From the NCBI RefSeq assembly GCF_006716485.1, contig NZ_VFPD01000001.1, positions 1,363,096-1,427,095 of the forward strand: a stretch of 64,000 nt of DNA, given 5' to 3'. The notes beneath the pieces are model-generated. The model did no database searches and was not told where the DNA came from. It saw only the letters and a program-made list of their open reading frames with translations. Positions 25,310-34,617 of this stretch are shown piece by piece (position 1 is the first letter of the stretch; every line of letters begins with the position of its first letter). A program made the position numbers and the translations under genes. The stretch comes from Chryseobacterium aquifrigidense. GTDB taxonomy: Bacteria > Bacteroidota > Bacteroidia > Flavobacteriales > Weeksellaceae.

Positions 25310-26698
25310 ATGAAAATTTTAGAAAATGTAATTGCTAATAAGAACCTGGCGTTTACAGATGCTTCCACCGGTACAACAATACCGGTGGGAACACTGTACC
25401 GGTCTTTAGGCTTAAACCCCGTAGAAAAAGGCCTGCTCTTTTTGTACAATGACAATCAGCTGTCCAGCATTGAGGTGCTCCTCAATTTTTATGGAACAGC
25501 GCACACGATAGCGGTATTGGGACAGAAACTGCATGAGGAGTTCAAAGAACGTATTGAAGCAGGGTACCGTCCGAAATATATCTTTGATCCACAGAGAGAA
25601 GCCATTGAAGGATACAGCCTGAAAGAATTCTCAGATCATATCAGAATTTTTGCAAAGGATGATTATAAACCTGAGATTACCATTAATCCTGAAATTAAAA
25701 TCCTTCTAAGTACTTCAGGAACTACAGGTGTTCCGAAGCTGGTTAAATTATCTGATGAAAGTCTTTATCAGAACGCATTGAGCATCCTTCAGTATATGCC
25801 GGTTCAGGAAACTGATGTAGTTCCTTTAAACGTTCCGATCAATTTTGTATACGGATTCTCTATTTTCACGACCAACTGTATGCGTGCCGGAAGAATTGTC
25901 TGTACCGATAAAGACATTATGCAGAAAGCATTCTGGGATGAAATGGAGGAGTACGGTTACAGTACTTTGGGTGGAGTACCTTTTCTTTATGAAAACCTGA
26001 ACAGAATAGGATTCTTCAGAAAAGATTCTCCAAGCCTGAGATATTTTACCCATACCGGAGGCGTAATCAACGCTGAATTGAGAAAAACCATTTTCTCTTA
26101 TTGTCATGAATTTAAAAAAGATTTCTTTGCACAATACGGACAGACTGAAGCAGGTGGAAGAATGGCTTATCTTACTACAGAAGGATTGCTGGAAGGGGAG
26201 ACTTCTATCGGAACTCCTGTACACAACGGAAGTTTCAGAATTGATCCTGAAACCGATGAACTTCTCTTTTCACACATCAGTATTTTCGGAGGTTACGCCA
26301 ATAAGCTGGAAGATTTGACAACGTATGATCAGCCTTCTGTACTGCATACCGGAGATACTGCCAGAAAAGGTGAAAACGGAATATATTATATCACAGGAAG
26401 AATAAAGCGTATCATGAAGCTTTTCGGAATACGCCTGAATCTCGATGAGGTAGAATTTATTCTTAAAAATGAGATGCAGGGCAATACCTTCGTATGTCTG
26501 AATGCCAATGATAAAAAAATCGTTGTGCTGTATGACAATCCTGAAATTGATCCTCAAATCATCACCGAAACCATTAAAAATAAGCTGCGTATCAACCCGC
26601 AATATGTACGCACAGAACGTATAGAATCATTCCCATTATCACAAAACGGTAAAATAAACTATCCCCTGTTACAAAACTTACAGCATGAAAACATCTAA
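25310..26698 (+). CDS. AMP-dependent acyl-activating enzyme (ACP-loading ligase)
   Basis: The 462-residue ANL-superfamily protein contains the P-loop LLSTSGTTGVPKLVKLS (about residues 128-144) and QYGQTEAGGRMAYL. HTGDTARKGENGIYYITGR carries the adenosine-binding Asp. The C-terminal catalytic Lys is in LSQNGKINYPLL. It is shorter than most acyl-CoA synthetases. Paired with the ACP gene, it probably adenylates a carboxylic acid and loads it on the carrier for the GNAT or synthetase steps. Fumarate, another dicarboxylate or a fatty acid are candidates; the substrate is not readable from sequence. Confidence 0.88.
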   Translation: MKILENVIANKNLAFTDASTGTTIPVGTLYRSLGLNPVEKGLLFLYNDNQLSSIEVLLNFYGTAHTIAVLGQKLHEEFKERIEAGYRPKYIFDPQREAIEGYSLKEFSDHIRIFAKDDYKPEITINPEIKILLSTSGTTGVPKLVKLSDESLYQNALSILQYMPVQETDVVPLNVPINFVYGFSIFTTNCMRAGRIVCTDKDIMQKAFWDEMEEYGYSTLGGVPFLYENLNRIGFFRKDSPSLRYFTHTGGVINAELRKTIFSYCHEFKKDFFAQYGQTEAGGRMAYLTTEGLLEGETSIGTPVHNGSFRIDPETDELLFSHISIFGGYANKLEDLTTYDQPSVLHTGDTARKGENGIYYITGRIKRIMKLFGIRLNLDEVEFILKNEMQGNTFVCLNANDKKIVVLYDNPEIDPQIITETIKNKLRINPQYVRTERIESFPLSQNGKINYPLLQNLQHENI

Positions 26699-29153
26699 AA
26701 CCCTTATATTACTTCTTGGTCTTGCTTTATCTTCCAACTCGCTTTCTGCACAGCAGGGCGACAGAATTCATGGCAAAATCATGCTGTCTGAAAAAGCACC
26801 GGTAAAAAACGCTGTTTTAAGACTTGTCAACACGTCTTATCAGGCAAAAACCAATAATTTAGGAGAATATTACTTTGAAAATGTGCCACCTGGAGAATAT
26901 ACGCTTCAGGTGGTTTTAAATGACATCGAACTGATGAGGGAACCCATCCACATTCAGAAAGATGTCTACGAAATTCCTGCTATCTACGCTCCTTTACACA
27001 ATAATGTGATAGAGGGAATTACCGTATATGCAGTGAGCAGAAATAAATTTTTGGATAAAGACAGTACTTCAGTGGCCAAAATGCCTTTGAAAGTTCTTGA
27101 AAATCCACAGGCTTATACAAGCATCAACCAGCAGATCATGAAAGAACAGCTTACTTACGATATTTCGGAAGTATTGAAAAACGTTCCGGGTATGGTAAAA
27201 ATGCAGGGAAGCCCGGGAAGAGGCTCCGGAGACGGAAGTTTCTACTACAGCCTTAGAGGTTTTCCTACCAAAGTATCCATGGTAGACGGTGTTCCGGCAA
27301 CCACCAATGGAGAAATAGATCCTGTAGATCTTGAACGTCTGGAAGTGATTAAAGGACCTTCAGGAACATTATATGGAGGTGCGGTAACTTCGTTTGGAGG
27401 TTTGATCAATGCTGTAACCAAAAAACCGAAAGATTATTTCGGAGGAGAAGCTTCTTATTTGATGGGAAGCTACAACCTGAACCGTATAACAGCTGATGTT
27501 TACGGACCGATTACAGAATCCAGAAATATGTTATTCCGTTTGAATGCAGCCTATCAGTATCAAAATGGTTTCAGGGATTCCGAATTCAGGAAATCATTCT
27601 TTGTAGCGCCTACAGTTAGTTATCAGGTTAATGAAAGGCTTAAATTTAACTTAGGAGCTCAGATTTATAATTATGAAGGAACAAACACTCCGATTATTTT
27701 CCTGACCAGAACAAGGCCTTATGTTGCTCACAACCCTGATGAACTTGGCTTCGACTGGAAAAGGTCATACTCCAACAATGATATGACCCTAAAAGCTCCA
27801 TCTATCAATGTAAAAGCAGAGGCTAATTACAAAATTTCAGATAAATGGACTTCGCAAACGTTGCTTTCAAGAAACTTCAGAAAGACGGAAGGATTATATC
27901 AATATCAGTTTATCAGAGGAACAACCAGTGATGCTCTGTTGGAACGTAACGTACAGTGGCAGAACTCGGAAGCTTCTTCCACAAGTGTTCAACAGAACTT
28001 CAACGGAGAATTTAATATTGGAAAAATTAAAAATAAAGTGTTGATCGGATTAGATTATTTAAATCAATCTATCAACAATAATCATTCTCCGATTGTAGTG
28101 TATGATTATATTGATGGGACAAACCCTTCAGGACCAGTGGTAGCACCAGTAACAGGAATATATGGTAATATATCCAAGGATCTGGCACTGCAAAAAATTC
28201 AGGCTTTTACCCAGGCTGCAATGCTGGTGGGTAAATCTCCATTGGTACGAAATACCACAGCATCCAATCTTTATGGAGCTTATATTTCAAACGTAACCTA
28301 TATTACCGACCGATTGATTACGCTGGTAAGTTTGCGTATGGATCATTATGAAAGTAAAGGACAGCTTAATCTGAATGATAACAAACGTGCGGGTGAATTC
28401 AAACAGACAGCCTGGTCTCCTAAAGTAGGAATCGTATACCAGATCCTTAAAGATCAGTTATCAGCCTATGGAAACTATATGAATGGGTTCAGCTATACAG
28501 CACCTGTTACACAACAGTTGGCAGATTATAGCGGAGATATGAAGCCACAGATGGCCAACCAGTGGGAAATAGGATTGAAAGGAAATCTTTGGAGAAACAA
28601 AATTAATTTTACCGTTTCATATTATGACATCCTTGTTGACAATATCCAGAGAGGAACCGGAGTGATCCGTGACGGAAAAGAATACAATATTGTTGTTCAG
28701 GATGGAACGCAGAGAAGTAAAGGGATTGAAATCGAAACGATCATGAACCCTGTTCAGGGATTAAATATTATGGCCGGATATGCCTACAATCACAGCAGAT
28801 ATGAAAAAGCTGATCCTGCTGTAGATGGGCGCCGTCCGGAATCTGCAGGTCCTGCGAATGTATTCAATTCCTGGATCAGTTACATTCTTCCAATCAAAGG
28901 ACTTCAGGGACTTGGAGTAGGTTTCGGGGTAAATCGTGTAGGAAAACAGATTACCGGAAATAAAGTGGTTACCGGACAGTTTATATTTCCTGCCTATACT
29001 TTGGTGAATGCTTCTGTTTCCCTTGAAAAAGAAAGATACAGATTAGGATTTAAAATGAATAACCTGGGCAATGTACAGTATTTTGCAGGGCAGGGAGTAG
29101 TAGTCGCTCAGATGCCTCGTAATTTCGTTGCTGAGGTAAGCTTTAAATTTTAA
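26685..29153 (+). CDS. TonB-dependent siderophore receptor
   Basis: The 822-residue outer-membrane protein has a signal peptide (ends near SLSAQQ). A carboxypeptidase-regulatory-like domain (about 28-100) contains NNLGEYYFENVPPGEYTLQV. The plug (about 120-250) contains VLKNVPGMVKMQ and VDLERLEVIKGPSGTLYGG. A 22-strand type barrel ends in Phe (AEVSFKF). The FhuE/FpvA-type barrel signature GIELKGNL/WEIGLKGNLWRNKINFTVS supports ferric-siderophore uptake. It overlaps the ligase gene by 14 bp. It most likely recovers the siderophore made by this operon. Confidence 0.92.
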   Translation: MKTSKTLILLLGLALSSNSLSAQQGDRIHGKIMLSEKAPVKNAVLRLVNTSYQAKTNNLGEYYFENVPPGEYTLQVVLNDIELMREPIHIQKDVYEIPAIYAPLHNNVIEGITVYAVSRNKFLDKDSTSVAKMPLKVLENPQAYTSINQQIMKEQLTYDISEVLKNVPGMVKMQGSPGRGSGDGSFYYSLRGFPTKVSMVDGVPATTNGEIDPVDLERLEVIKGPSGTLYGGAVTSFGGLINAVTKKPKDYFGGEASYLMGSYNLNRITADVYGPITESRNMLFRLNAAYQYQNGFRDSEFRKSFFVAPTVSYQVNERLKFNLGAQIYNYEGTNTPIIFLTRTRPYVAHNPDELGFDWKRSYSNNDMTLKAPSINVKAEANYKISDKWTSQTLLSRNFRKTEGLYQYQFIRGTTSDALLERNVQWQNSEASSTSVQQNFNGEFNIGKIKNKVLIGLDYLNQSINNNHSPIVVYDYIDGTNPSGPVVAPVTGIYGNISKDLALQKIQAFTQAAMLVGKSPLVRNTTASNLYGAYISNVTYITDRLITLVSLRMDHYESKGQLNLNDNKRAGEFKQTAWSPKVGIVYQILKDQLSAYGNYMNGFSYTAPVTQQLADYSGDMKPQMANQWEIGLKGNLWRNKINFTVSYYDILVDNIQRGTGVIRDGKEYNIVVQDGTQRSKGIEIETIMNPVQGLNIMAGYAYNHSRYEKADPAVDGRRPESAGPANVFNSWISYILPIKGLQGLGVGFGVNRVGKQITGNKVVTGQFIFPAYTLVNASVSLEKERYRLGFKMNNLGNVQYFAGQGVVVAQMPRNFVAEVSFKF

Positions 29154-29155
29154 GG

Positions 29156-30343
29156 ATGAAATTAAAGTTCAGAAAAATTGCATATCAGTTACATCTATGG
29201 CTCGGACTCACGTCCGGGCTTATAGTTGTTATTATGGCCACTACAGGATGTATCCTGTCTTTTGAAGAAGAATTAAAACATCTTGTTCATCCCAACAGAT
29301 ATTATGTTGAAAACATTGGAAGGAAAAAACTATCATTGTCAGAACTTACGGAAAAAGCAGAAAAAGCACTTCCTGAAGGTTTAAAGGTCAAAAGAGTAAT
29401 AATGTCTTCCGATCCTGCACAAACCTATGTATTCCGAACCCTTAAAATGAATAATGAAGCATGGACCTATTGGGGAACTTATCTTTATTATTACCGTGTG
29501 TATATTGATCCTTATACCGGAAAAGTACAGGAAGTGGAAGATGCCAAAAAGGATTTTTTTGAAATTGTACTGGATCTTCACAGAAGGCTTTTGCTGGGTG
29601 AAAAAATAGGGAAAACAATTACCGGTTATTCCACACTGGTGTTGGCGATCATTCTTTTTTCGGGGCTTGTGATATGGTATCCCCGTAAAATGAGCAAAAG
29701 CATGCTGAAAGGAATGTTTTTCATTAAATTATCAGCCAACTGGAAAAGAATCAACTATGACCTTCATAATGTACTGGGATTTTATTCCGTAATTCCTTTG
29801 CTTCTGATCTCTTATTCCGCTTTGATATGGAGCTTTGAAGATGCAGACAAATGGATAAAGAATACATTAAATGGAAACATTCCCACAGAAAAGAAAGCCA
29901 AAAGTACCATTCCTTCCGGAGAGTTTTCAAACCGGGAACATATTCTCAATCTGATTGGAACCACCATGGAAAATGGACTTAAAAACAAAAAATCAGCGCT
30001 TATCAATTTTCCAAGATCAGAGGAAGGAACCTTTTATGCAGAAATTACTTATGATGGACGACAATACAGAAACGAACAGTTTAATTTTGATCAGTATTCA
30101 GGAGGTATTGTAAAATCTAAATCTTATAAAAACAAAAATATCGGATATGGAACCGCATTGAGAGAAAGAAATTATGACCTTCACACCGGAAGTATTTTGG
30201 GATTAACGGGCAGAGTCATTTATTTTCTGGCAGCAATGATCGCAACATCACTTCCCATTACAGGGTTTATCATCTATTTAAACAGGAAAAAGAAGAAACC
30301 AAAACATAAGAAAAACAAAATAGTTTATCCTTCTCATCATTAA
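29156..30343 (+). CDS. PepSY-associated transmembrane protein, probable ferric-siderophore reductase
   Basis: The 395-residue inner-membrane protein has the PepSY-TM layout. The first helix contains YQLHLWLGLTSGLIVVIMAT. Two PepSY-like periplasmic stretches are separated by further helices, one with conserved HRRLLLGEKIGKTITG and one with YDLHNVLGFYSVIPLLLI, and a last helix near the C-terminus. The His residues in the helices can bind haem. Homologues next to siderophore receptors act in iron release or reduction. It begins 2 bp after the receptor and closes the operon. Confidence 0.85.
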   Translation: MKLKFRKIAYQLHLWLGLTSGLIVVIMATTGCILSFEEELKHLVHPNRYYVENIGRKKLSLSELTEKAEKALPEGLKVKRVIMSSDPAQTYVFRTLKMNNEAWTYWGTYLYYYRVYIDPYTGKVQEVEDAKKDFFEIVLDLHRRLLLGEKIGKTITGYSTLVLAIILFSGLVIWYPRKMSKSMLKGMFFIKLSANWKRINYDLHNVLGFYSVIPLLLISYSALIWSFEDADKWIKNTLNGNIPTEKKAKSTIPSGEFSNREHILNLIGTTMENGLKNKKSALINFPRSEEGTFYAEITYDGRQYRNEQFNFDQYSGGIVKSKSYKNKNIGYGTALRERNYDLHTGSILGLTGRVIYFLAAMIATSLPITGFIIYLNRKKKKPKHKKNKIVYPSHH

Positions 30344-30347
30344 TAAT

Positions 30348-30375
30348 AGCCTCTGGAAAGGGGCTTTTACTTTTT
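30348..30375 (+). terminator. Terminator of siderophore operon
   Basis: AGCCTC (30348-30353) pairs with GGGGCT (30360-30365), with one T-G wobble, and is followed by a T-rich tail TTTACTTTTTT. It lies directly after the PepSY stop. Confidence 0.65.
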
Positions 30376-30676
30376 TAAACCACAAAATCACAAAAGATTT
30401 ATTTTATCCGTTTAAATAAGTTTAAAATGATACCGCAGAACAGTTTATATAAGATGAAAATCAAAGATTTTAAAAACTTAGGTGTACTTTATTATGTATG
30501 AAATTTAGCTTAAAAAACTTAAGTGTTTAAAAACTTTTGTGACTTTGTGGTTAAATTTAAAAGGTTAAAACGTCATATTATCCAGTATCGATTTTATCGA
30601 AGATAAAATCCTTGCGCCTTAAAACAAGTTCTCTTCATCTCAATTGCGCCCTTGCGTTTTCCAACTAATAAAATAA
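30376..30676. repeat. Intergenic dispersed-repeat block
   Basis: This stretch has no gene. CCACAAAATCACAAAAG (30380-30396) is inverted at CTTTTGTGACTTTGTGG (30534-30550). A second hairpin TTTTATC-GAA-GATAAAA (30592-30608) is followed by CTTGCGCC and later GCGCCCTTGCG. Related sequence recurs at about 50178-50222 and 52317-52575. It looks like an interspersed non-coding repeat family. Confidence 0.55.
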
Positions 30677-32167
30677 TCAGCTTATCAATTCTTTCACGTT
30701 TTTTGAAAAAACCTCAATCCCTTTATTCATTTCTTCAATATTCAGATCCCCAAATCCCAAACGCATCGCAGTCAGCCCTTTATTCTGATACAATAATGTT
30801 TTCGGAATAAAAAGATTGTCTTTTGCACAATTTCGGCTCAGCTGCATCAGATTCAGCGGAATATTCCATTCCAGCCAAATGGCCAGCCCTCCGGAAGGTT
30901 TCTGAAAAGATATCAAATCACCCAAATTTTCCTCCAGCAATCCGGAAAAATAATTACGCCTTTCCTGGTAGACTTTTAAAGACTTCTTAAGATAACGATT
31001 GATTTCTCCTTCTGCGATCATTTCTCCAAGTGCTCTTTCCATCAGAATATCACCCTGACGGTCTATAATTCCCAGGTATTTACGCATTTCTGTCATCAGA
31101 TTTTCCGGAGCTACAATAAATCCTGTCCTGAACCCCGGAGCCAGAGATTTCCCGAAAGAACCAATGTAGATCACCATTCCATTGGTATCTGCGCTGGCTA
31201 AAGGAAGAATAGGACTTTTATCATAATGAAATTCATAATCGTAATCATCTTCGAGAATAATAAATCCGTATTCATTCGCTAATTCCAATAATTCAAATCT
31301 TCTCTGAGCACTTAGCGCAACGGTAGTAGGATAGTGGTGGTGGGGAGTTAGATAGAGCATCCGTATTTTCTGTTTTTTACAGGCTTCCCGTACGCTTTCT
31401 ACGATAATTCCTTCTTCATCAATGGGAATCGAAACAATATCAACACCAGCTTTCATAAAGATCATGTTGACGGAAAAGTAACTCAAAGCACCCACCAATA
31501 CGGTGTCACCGGCAGAAAGAAGAATTTCTGAAACAATATAAATACTCATTTCCGTACTTCTGGTAATAAGAAGGTTATTCTTGGAAATAGGAAGTCCGCG
31601 GGAAAGATTCAGGTATTGGGATAAATGTTCCTTAAAAAATTCACTTCCGTCATGATTGTAATGTCCAAAAGCTTTCTGACTGGATTTACGTTTCAAAATA
31701 GAACTGTAAAACCGGGAATGCTGTCCGATTTGCGTTAAACGGATATCTGGCACCCCATCATTAAAGACATACTCACAATCCGAGTGCTCAAAAGGATTAT
31801 CTAAAATATTGGATGTTTTAAATGAAAAACCAGTCGTTATTGGATAGTTTTGAAGGTTATTTTGCTCAAAATCGTTCACTTTCACGGATTTTTCCTGATC
31901 TTTTCCAATCACAAAAGTTCCTTTGTTCGGAAAACTCTCTGTCCAGCCCTGTGCCGACAGTTCATCATACGCTGCAACCGCTGTATTTCTATGGATTTCC
32001 AACATTTCACTGAAGGTTCTTGTTCCCGGAAGTTTTGTTCCAAAAGGTAAAACACCTCGCTGAATGGAATTGATCAGCTGATTCGCAATCTGCAGATAGA
32101 TAGAAGTTTCTGATTTTCTATCTATTTTTATAAAACTTTCATAGGGAATTCTAACCGGACTATCCAT
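30677..32167 (-). CDS. MocR/PdxR-type regulator (GntR HTH + aminotransferase domain)
   Basis: The 496-residue protein has an N-terminal GntR winged helix (about 15-90), with SETSIYLQIANQLINSIQRG and RTFSEMLEIHRNTAVAAYDE. A fold-type I aminotransferase domain follows, with the PLP Lys in YIGSFGKSLAPGFRTGF. MocR proteins bind PLP and an amino ligand and act on direct-repeat operators, often of a divergent gene. Here the divergent unit is the ferritin-like/biotin operon, 66 bp away. That points to control of biotin synthesis by a PLP- or amine-sensing regulator, which is inference. Confidence 0.9.
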   Translation of the reverse strand: MDSPVRIPYESFIKIDRKSETSIYLQIANQLINSIQRGVLPFGTKLPGTRTFSEMLEIHRNTAVAAYDELSAQGWTESFPNKGTFVIGKDQEKSVKVNDFEQNNLQNYPITTGFSFKTSNILDNPFEHSDCEYVFNDGVPDIRLTQIGQHSRFYSSILKRKSSQKAFGHYNHDGSEFFKEHLSQYLNLSRGLPISKNNLLITRSTEMSIYIVSEILLSAGDTVLVGALSYFSVNMIFMKAGVDIVSIPIDEEGIIVESVREACKKQKIRMLYLTPHHHYPTTVALSAQRRFELLELANEYGFIILEDDYDYEFHYDKSPILPLASADTNGMVIYIGSFGKSLAPGFRTGFIVAPENLMTEMRKYLGIIDRQGDILMERALGEMIAEGEINRYLKKSLKVYQERRNYFSGLLEENLGDLISFQKPSGGLAIWLEWNIPLNLMQLSRNCAKDNLFIPKTLLYQNKGLTAMRLGFGDLNIEEMNKGIEVFSKNVKELIS

Positions 32168-32233
32168 AATATCAAAACTGGCACCATAGAACCATCCGGC
32201 AATATACTACTTTTGACATCAAAATAAAAATCT
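32168..32233. promoter_or_regulatory. Divergent MocR / biotin-operon promoter with direct repeat ACCAT-N3-ACCAT
   Basis: TACTTTTG at 32208-32215 is a consensus -7 box for the operon starting at 32234. On the minus strand CAGTTTTG near 32173-32180 can serve the mocR-like gene. Between them, ACCAT (32183-32187) and ACCAT (32191-32195) form an 8-bp-period direct repeat within GGCACCATAGAACCATCC, the type of operator MocR regulators recognise. Confidence 0.5.
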
Positions 32234-32857
32234 ATGGAATTTCATCATCTGTTAAAAAGAATTGTACAGGACGGAAGTACCCACGCCAAATGGTTGAATA
32301 CGCTTTCATTTATGGAAAATGCCGGTGCAAGAAAAATATCAAAATGTGAACATCCAACATTAGTTTCTCAGATCCAACTGAAACATGCAGCTGAAGAACA
32401 CCGCCACGCTTATTACCTGAAAAAGCAGATTGGTAAAATAAATCCTGAACTCTGCAAAACCTACGAAAGCACAGAGCTTCTGGCACCTATTGCAACAAGC
32501 CAATATCTTCACTCATTGGATATAAAAGCCTGTCGCTACCTTCAGAAAGCTTTTAATCTTGATAAAACAGATATTAAATATGCTGCCTATCTTTTTGTAA
32601 CCTATGCGATTGAAGTACGTGCTGACGAACTTTATCCTGTCTATCAGGATGCGCTTACTGAAGCTTCTTCTAAAATCATGGTAAAATCTATTATCCTTGA
32701 AGAAGAAGGACATCTGGAAGAAATGATCAACCAGCTCAACGAATTTTCACCAGATTGGAAAGACCATGCAGATCATATTCTGACCATAGAAAAAGAACTG
32801 CACGAAGAGTGGATGAATGCTGTTACAGAAGAAGTTGCTCAGTTACATTATGCTTAA
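32234..32857 (+). CDS. Ferritin-like diiron protein linked to biotin synthesis
   Basis: The 207-residue, all-helical protein is not one I recognise by name. It carries a spaced set of ligands typical of a four-helix ferritin-like diiron site: Glu28, ExxH at Glu55-His58 (AAEEHRHAY), Glu127 (YAIEVRADE) and ExxH at Glu157-His160 (LEEEGHLEE). There is no signal peptide. Its last codons overlap the bioF start by 8 bp (ATGCTTAA), so it is the first gene of the biotin operon. A redox or oxygenase step in making or using the pimeloyl unit is a possible role. TenA- or rubrerythrin-like activity is an alternative. Confidence 0.72.
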   Translation: MEFHHLLKRIVQDGSTHAKWLNTLSFMENAGARKISKCEHPTLVSQIQLKHAAEEHRHAYYLKKQIGKINPELCKTYESTELLAPIATSQYLHSLDIKACRYLQKAFNLDKTDIKYAAYLFVTYAIEVRADELYPVYQDALTEASSKIMVKSIILEEEGHLEEMINQLNEFSPDWKDHADHILTIEKELHEEWMNAVTEEVAQLHYA

Positions 32858-33959
32858 TAATATCCTTCGTTTTCAGCAGTCCCTTGACAAAAGGAAAGCG
32901 GAAGGAACATTAAGGCGGTTAAGGCTTCAATCTGAAGGAGTTGATTTTTATTCCAATGATTATCTGGGTTTTGCACAAAATAAAGAGCTTCAAAACATTT
33001 TGCTGCAGAAGATTATAGACAATCCTCAAATGCTTTCAGGAAGTACAGGTTCCAGACTGATCAGTGGAAACAGCGATGTTGCCACTTCGGTGGAACATTT
33101 TATTGCTCAGAAACATCATTTTGAATCGGCATTGCTTTTCCCGTCAGGATATAATGCAAACCTTGCTTTGTTTTCAACGCTTCCCAGCCGTCATGATGTT
33201 GTTATTGTGGACGAACAGATTCATCGGTCCGTACATGATGCGTGTCAACTTTCGAATGCTAAAAAATTGAAGTTCAAACACAATGATCTTGAAGATCTTG
33301 AAAATGTGTTAAAAAGACAGGAAGGTCATTGCTATATCGCCATAGAAAGTCTGTACTCGATGGAGGGAGATTTTGCTCCTCTTCAGGAAATTGCAGCGAT
33401 TGCAGAACGGTATAAAGCTTCTTTAATTGTTGATGAAGCCCACGCTTTCGGAGTTTTTGGATATGGATTGATTGAAAAATATGAATTGCAGAAACAAGTT
33501 TCAGCAGCCGTTGTAACTTATGGGAAAGCCCTTGGAGCTCACGGAGCAGCAATTCTTTGCAGTGAAACGGTGAAATCTTATCTGGTCAATTTTGCGAGTC
33601 CGTTTATTTATACGACATCAGCGCAGGATTTTCAGTGGATAAGCATAAAAAGCGGATATGAATTTTTGGATCAAAATATTGAGCTGTCTAAAAAACTTCA
33701 GGATAATATCAGGATTTTCCGAAGCCAAAATCTAGATTATCCATCCGCAGAAACGAGTCCGGTTCAGGCTATTCTAATCCCGGATAACCAAAAACTGAAA
33801 ACAGTACAGGACACTTTATCTGAAGAAGGATTTTTAACCTATGCCATTTACAGTCCAACGGTAAAAGAAGGTAGTGAACGCTTGAGAATATGCCTTCACA
33901 GCTTTAATACAGAACAAGAAATTATGAAACTGACAGAAATTATTAAAGAATTTATGTAA
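32850..33959 (+). CDS. bioF: 8-amino-7-oxononanoate synthase
   Basis: From the ATG at 32850 the protein is 369 residues. It belongs to the alpha-oxoamine synthases: YSNDYLGFAQN, TGSTGSRLISGN, VDEAHAFGVFGYG with the PLP-pairing Asp and His, and VVTYGKALGAHGAA with the Schiff-base Lys. BioF condenses pimeloyl-ACP/CoA with alanine, the first step of biotin ring assembly. The start overlaps the stop of the ferritin-like gene. The upstream in-frame ATG at 32817 would add 11 residues within that gene and is less likely. Confidence 0.93.
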   Translation: MLNNILRFQQSLDKRKAEGTLRRLRLQSEGVDFYSNDYLGFAQNKELQNILLQKIIDNPQMLSGSTGSRLISGNSDVATSVEHFIAQKHHFESALLFPSGYNANLALFSTLPSRHDVVIVDEQIHRSVHDACQLSNAKKLKFKHNDLEDLENVLKRQEGHCYIAIESLYSMEGDFAPLQEIAAIAERYKASLIVDEAHAFGVFGYGLIEKYELQKQVSAAVVTYGKALGAHGAAILCSETVKSYLVNFASPFIYTTSAQDFQWISIKSGYEFLDQNIELSKKLQDNIRIFRSQNLDYPSAETSPVQAILIPDNQKLKTVQDTLSEEGFLTYAIYSPTVKEGSERLRICLHSFNTEQEIMKLTEIIKEFM

Positions 33960-34002
33960 GGTATAATTTTTAAAACCCGAAACACGAATCCCAAATCAAA
34001 AC

Positions 34003-34617
34003 ATGAAATTATTTATAACAGGAATAGGAACCGAAATAGGAAAAACAGTTTGTTCAGCTGTTTTGGTTCAGCATTTTAAAACAGAATACTGGAAACCGAT
34101 ACAGTCCGGAGATCTGCATTACACAGACAGTCATAAAATTGAAGCATGGACAGATACCAGCTTTTGCCATCCTGAAACTTACCGTTTACAGCTGGCAGCT
34201 TCACCACATCAGTCTGCAGGAGAAGAAAATATTACCATCAATCTGAATGATTTTCAACTCCCAAAAACAGAAAACCCACTGATTGTAGAAGGAGCGGGAG
34301 GTCTTATGGTTCCCATTTCAGACACTACTTTTATGATTGATCTGATTGATGAATTAAACCTTCCGGCAGCATTGGTCGTAAGAAACTATCTGGGCTGCAT
34401 CAATCATAGTTTACTCTCAATCTTAGCCTTACAACAGAGAGAAATACCATTGGAATATTTAATTCTTAATGGAGATTTCCCGGAAGATACAGAAAGAGTG
34501 ATCTGCAGTTTTATCGAAAAAGAAACAAAAATTATAAGGATTCCAGAGATCAATCATACCGATAAGGAATCAATACAAAATGCTGCAAAGCAATTAACAA
34601 TAACAAAAACAGGATAA
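34003..34617 (+). CDS. bioD: Dethiobiotin synthetase
   Basis: The 204-residue protein starts [20 protein letters not shown] with the P-loop GxxxxGKT variant of BioD. It has YWKPIQSGD and [13 protein letters not shown], both family signatures. BioD uses ATP and CO2 to close the ureido ring of 7,8-diaminononanoate. Its stop overlaps the bioB start (TAATG). No frame damage is seen. Confidence 0.94.
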   Translation: MKLFITGIGTEIGKTVCSAVLVQHFKTEYWKPIQSGDLHYTDSHKIEAWTDTSFCHPETYRLQLAASPHQSAGEENITINLNDFQLPKTENPLIVEGAGGLMVPISDTTFMIDLIDELNLPAALVVRNYLGCINHSLLSILALQQREIPLEYLILNGDFPEDTERVICSFIEKETKIIRIPEINHTDKESIQNAAKQLTITKTG

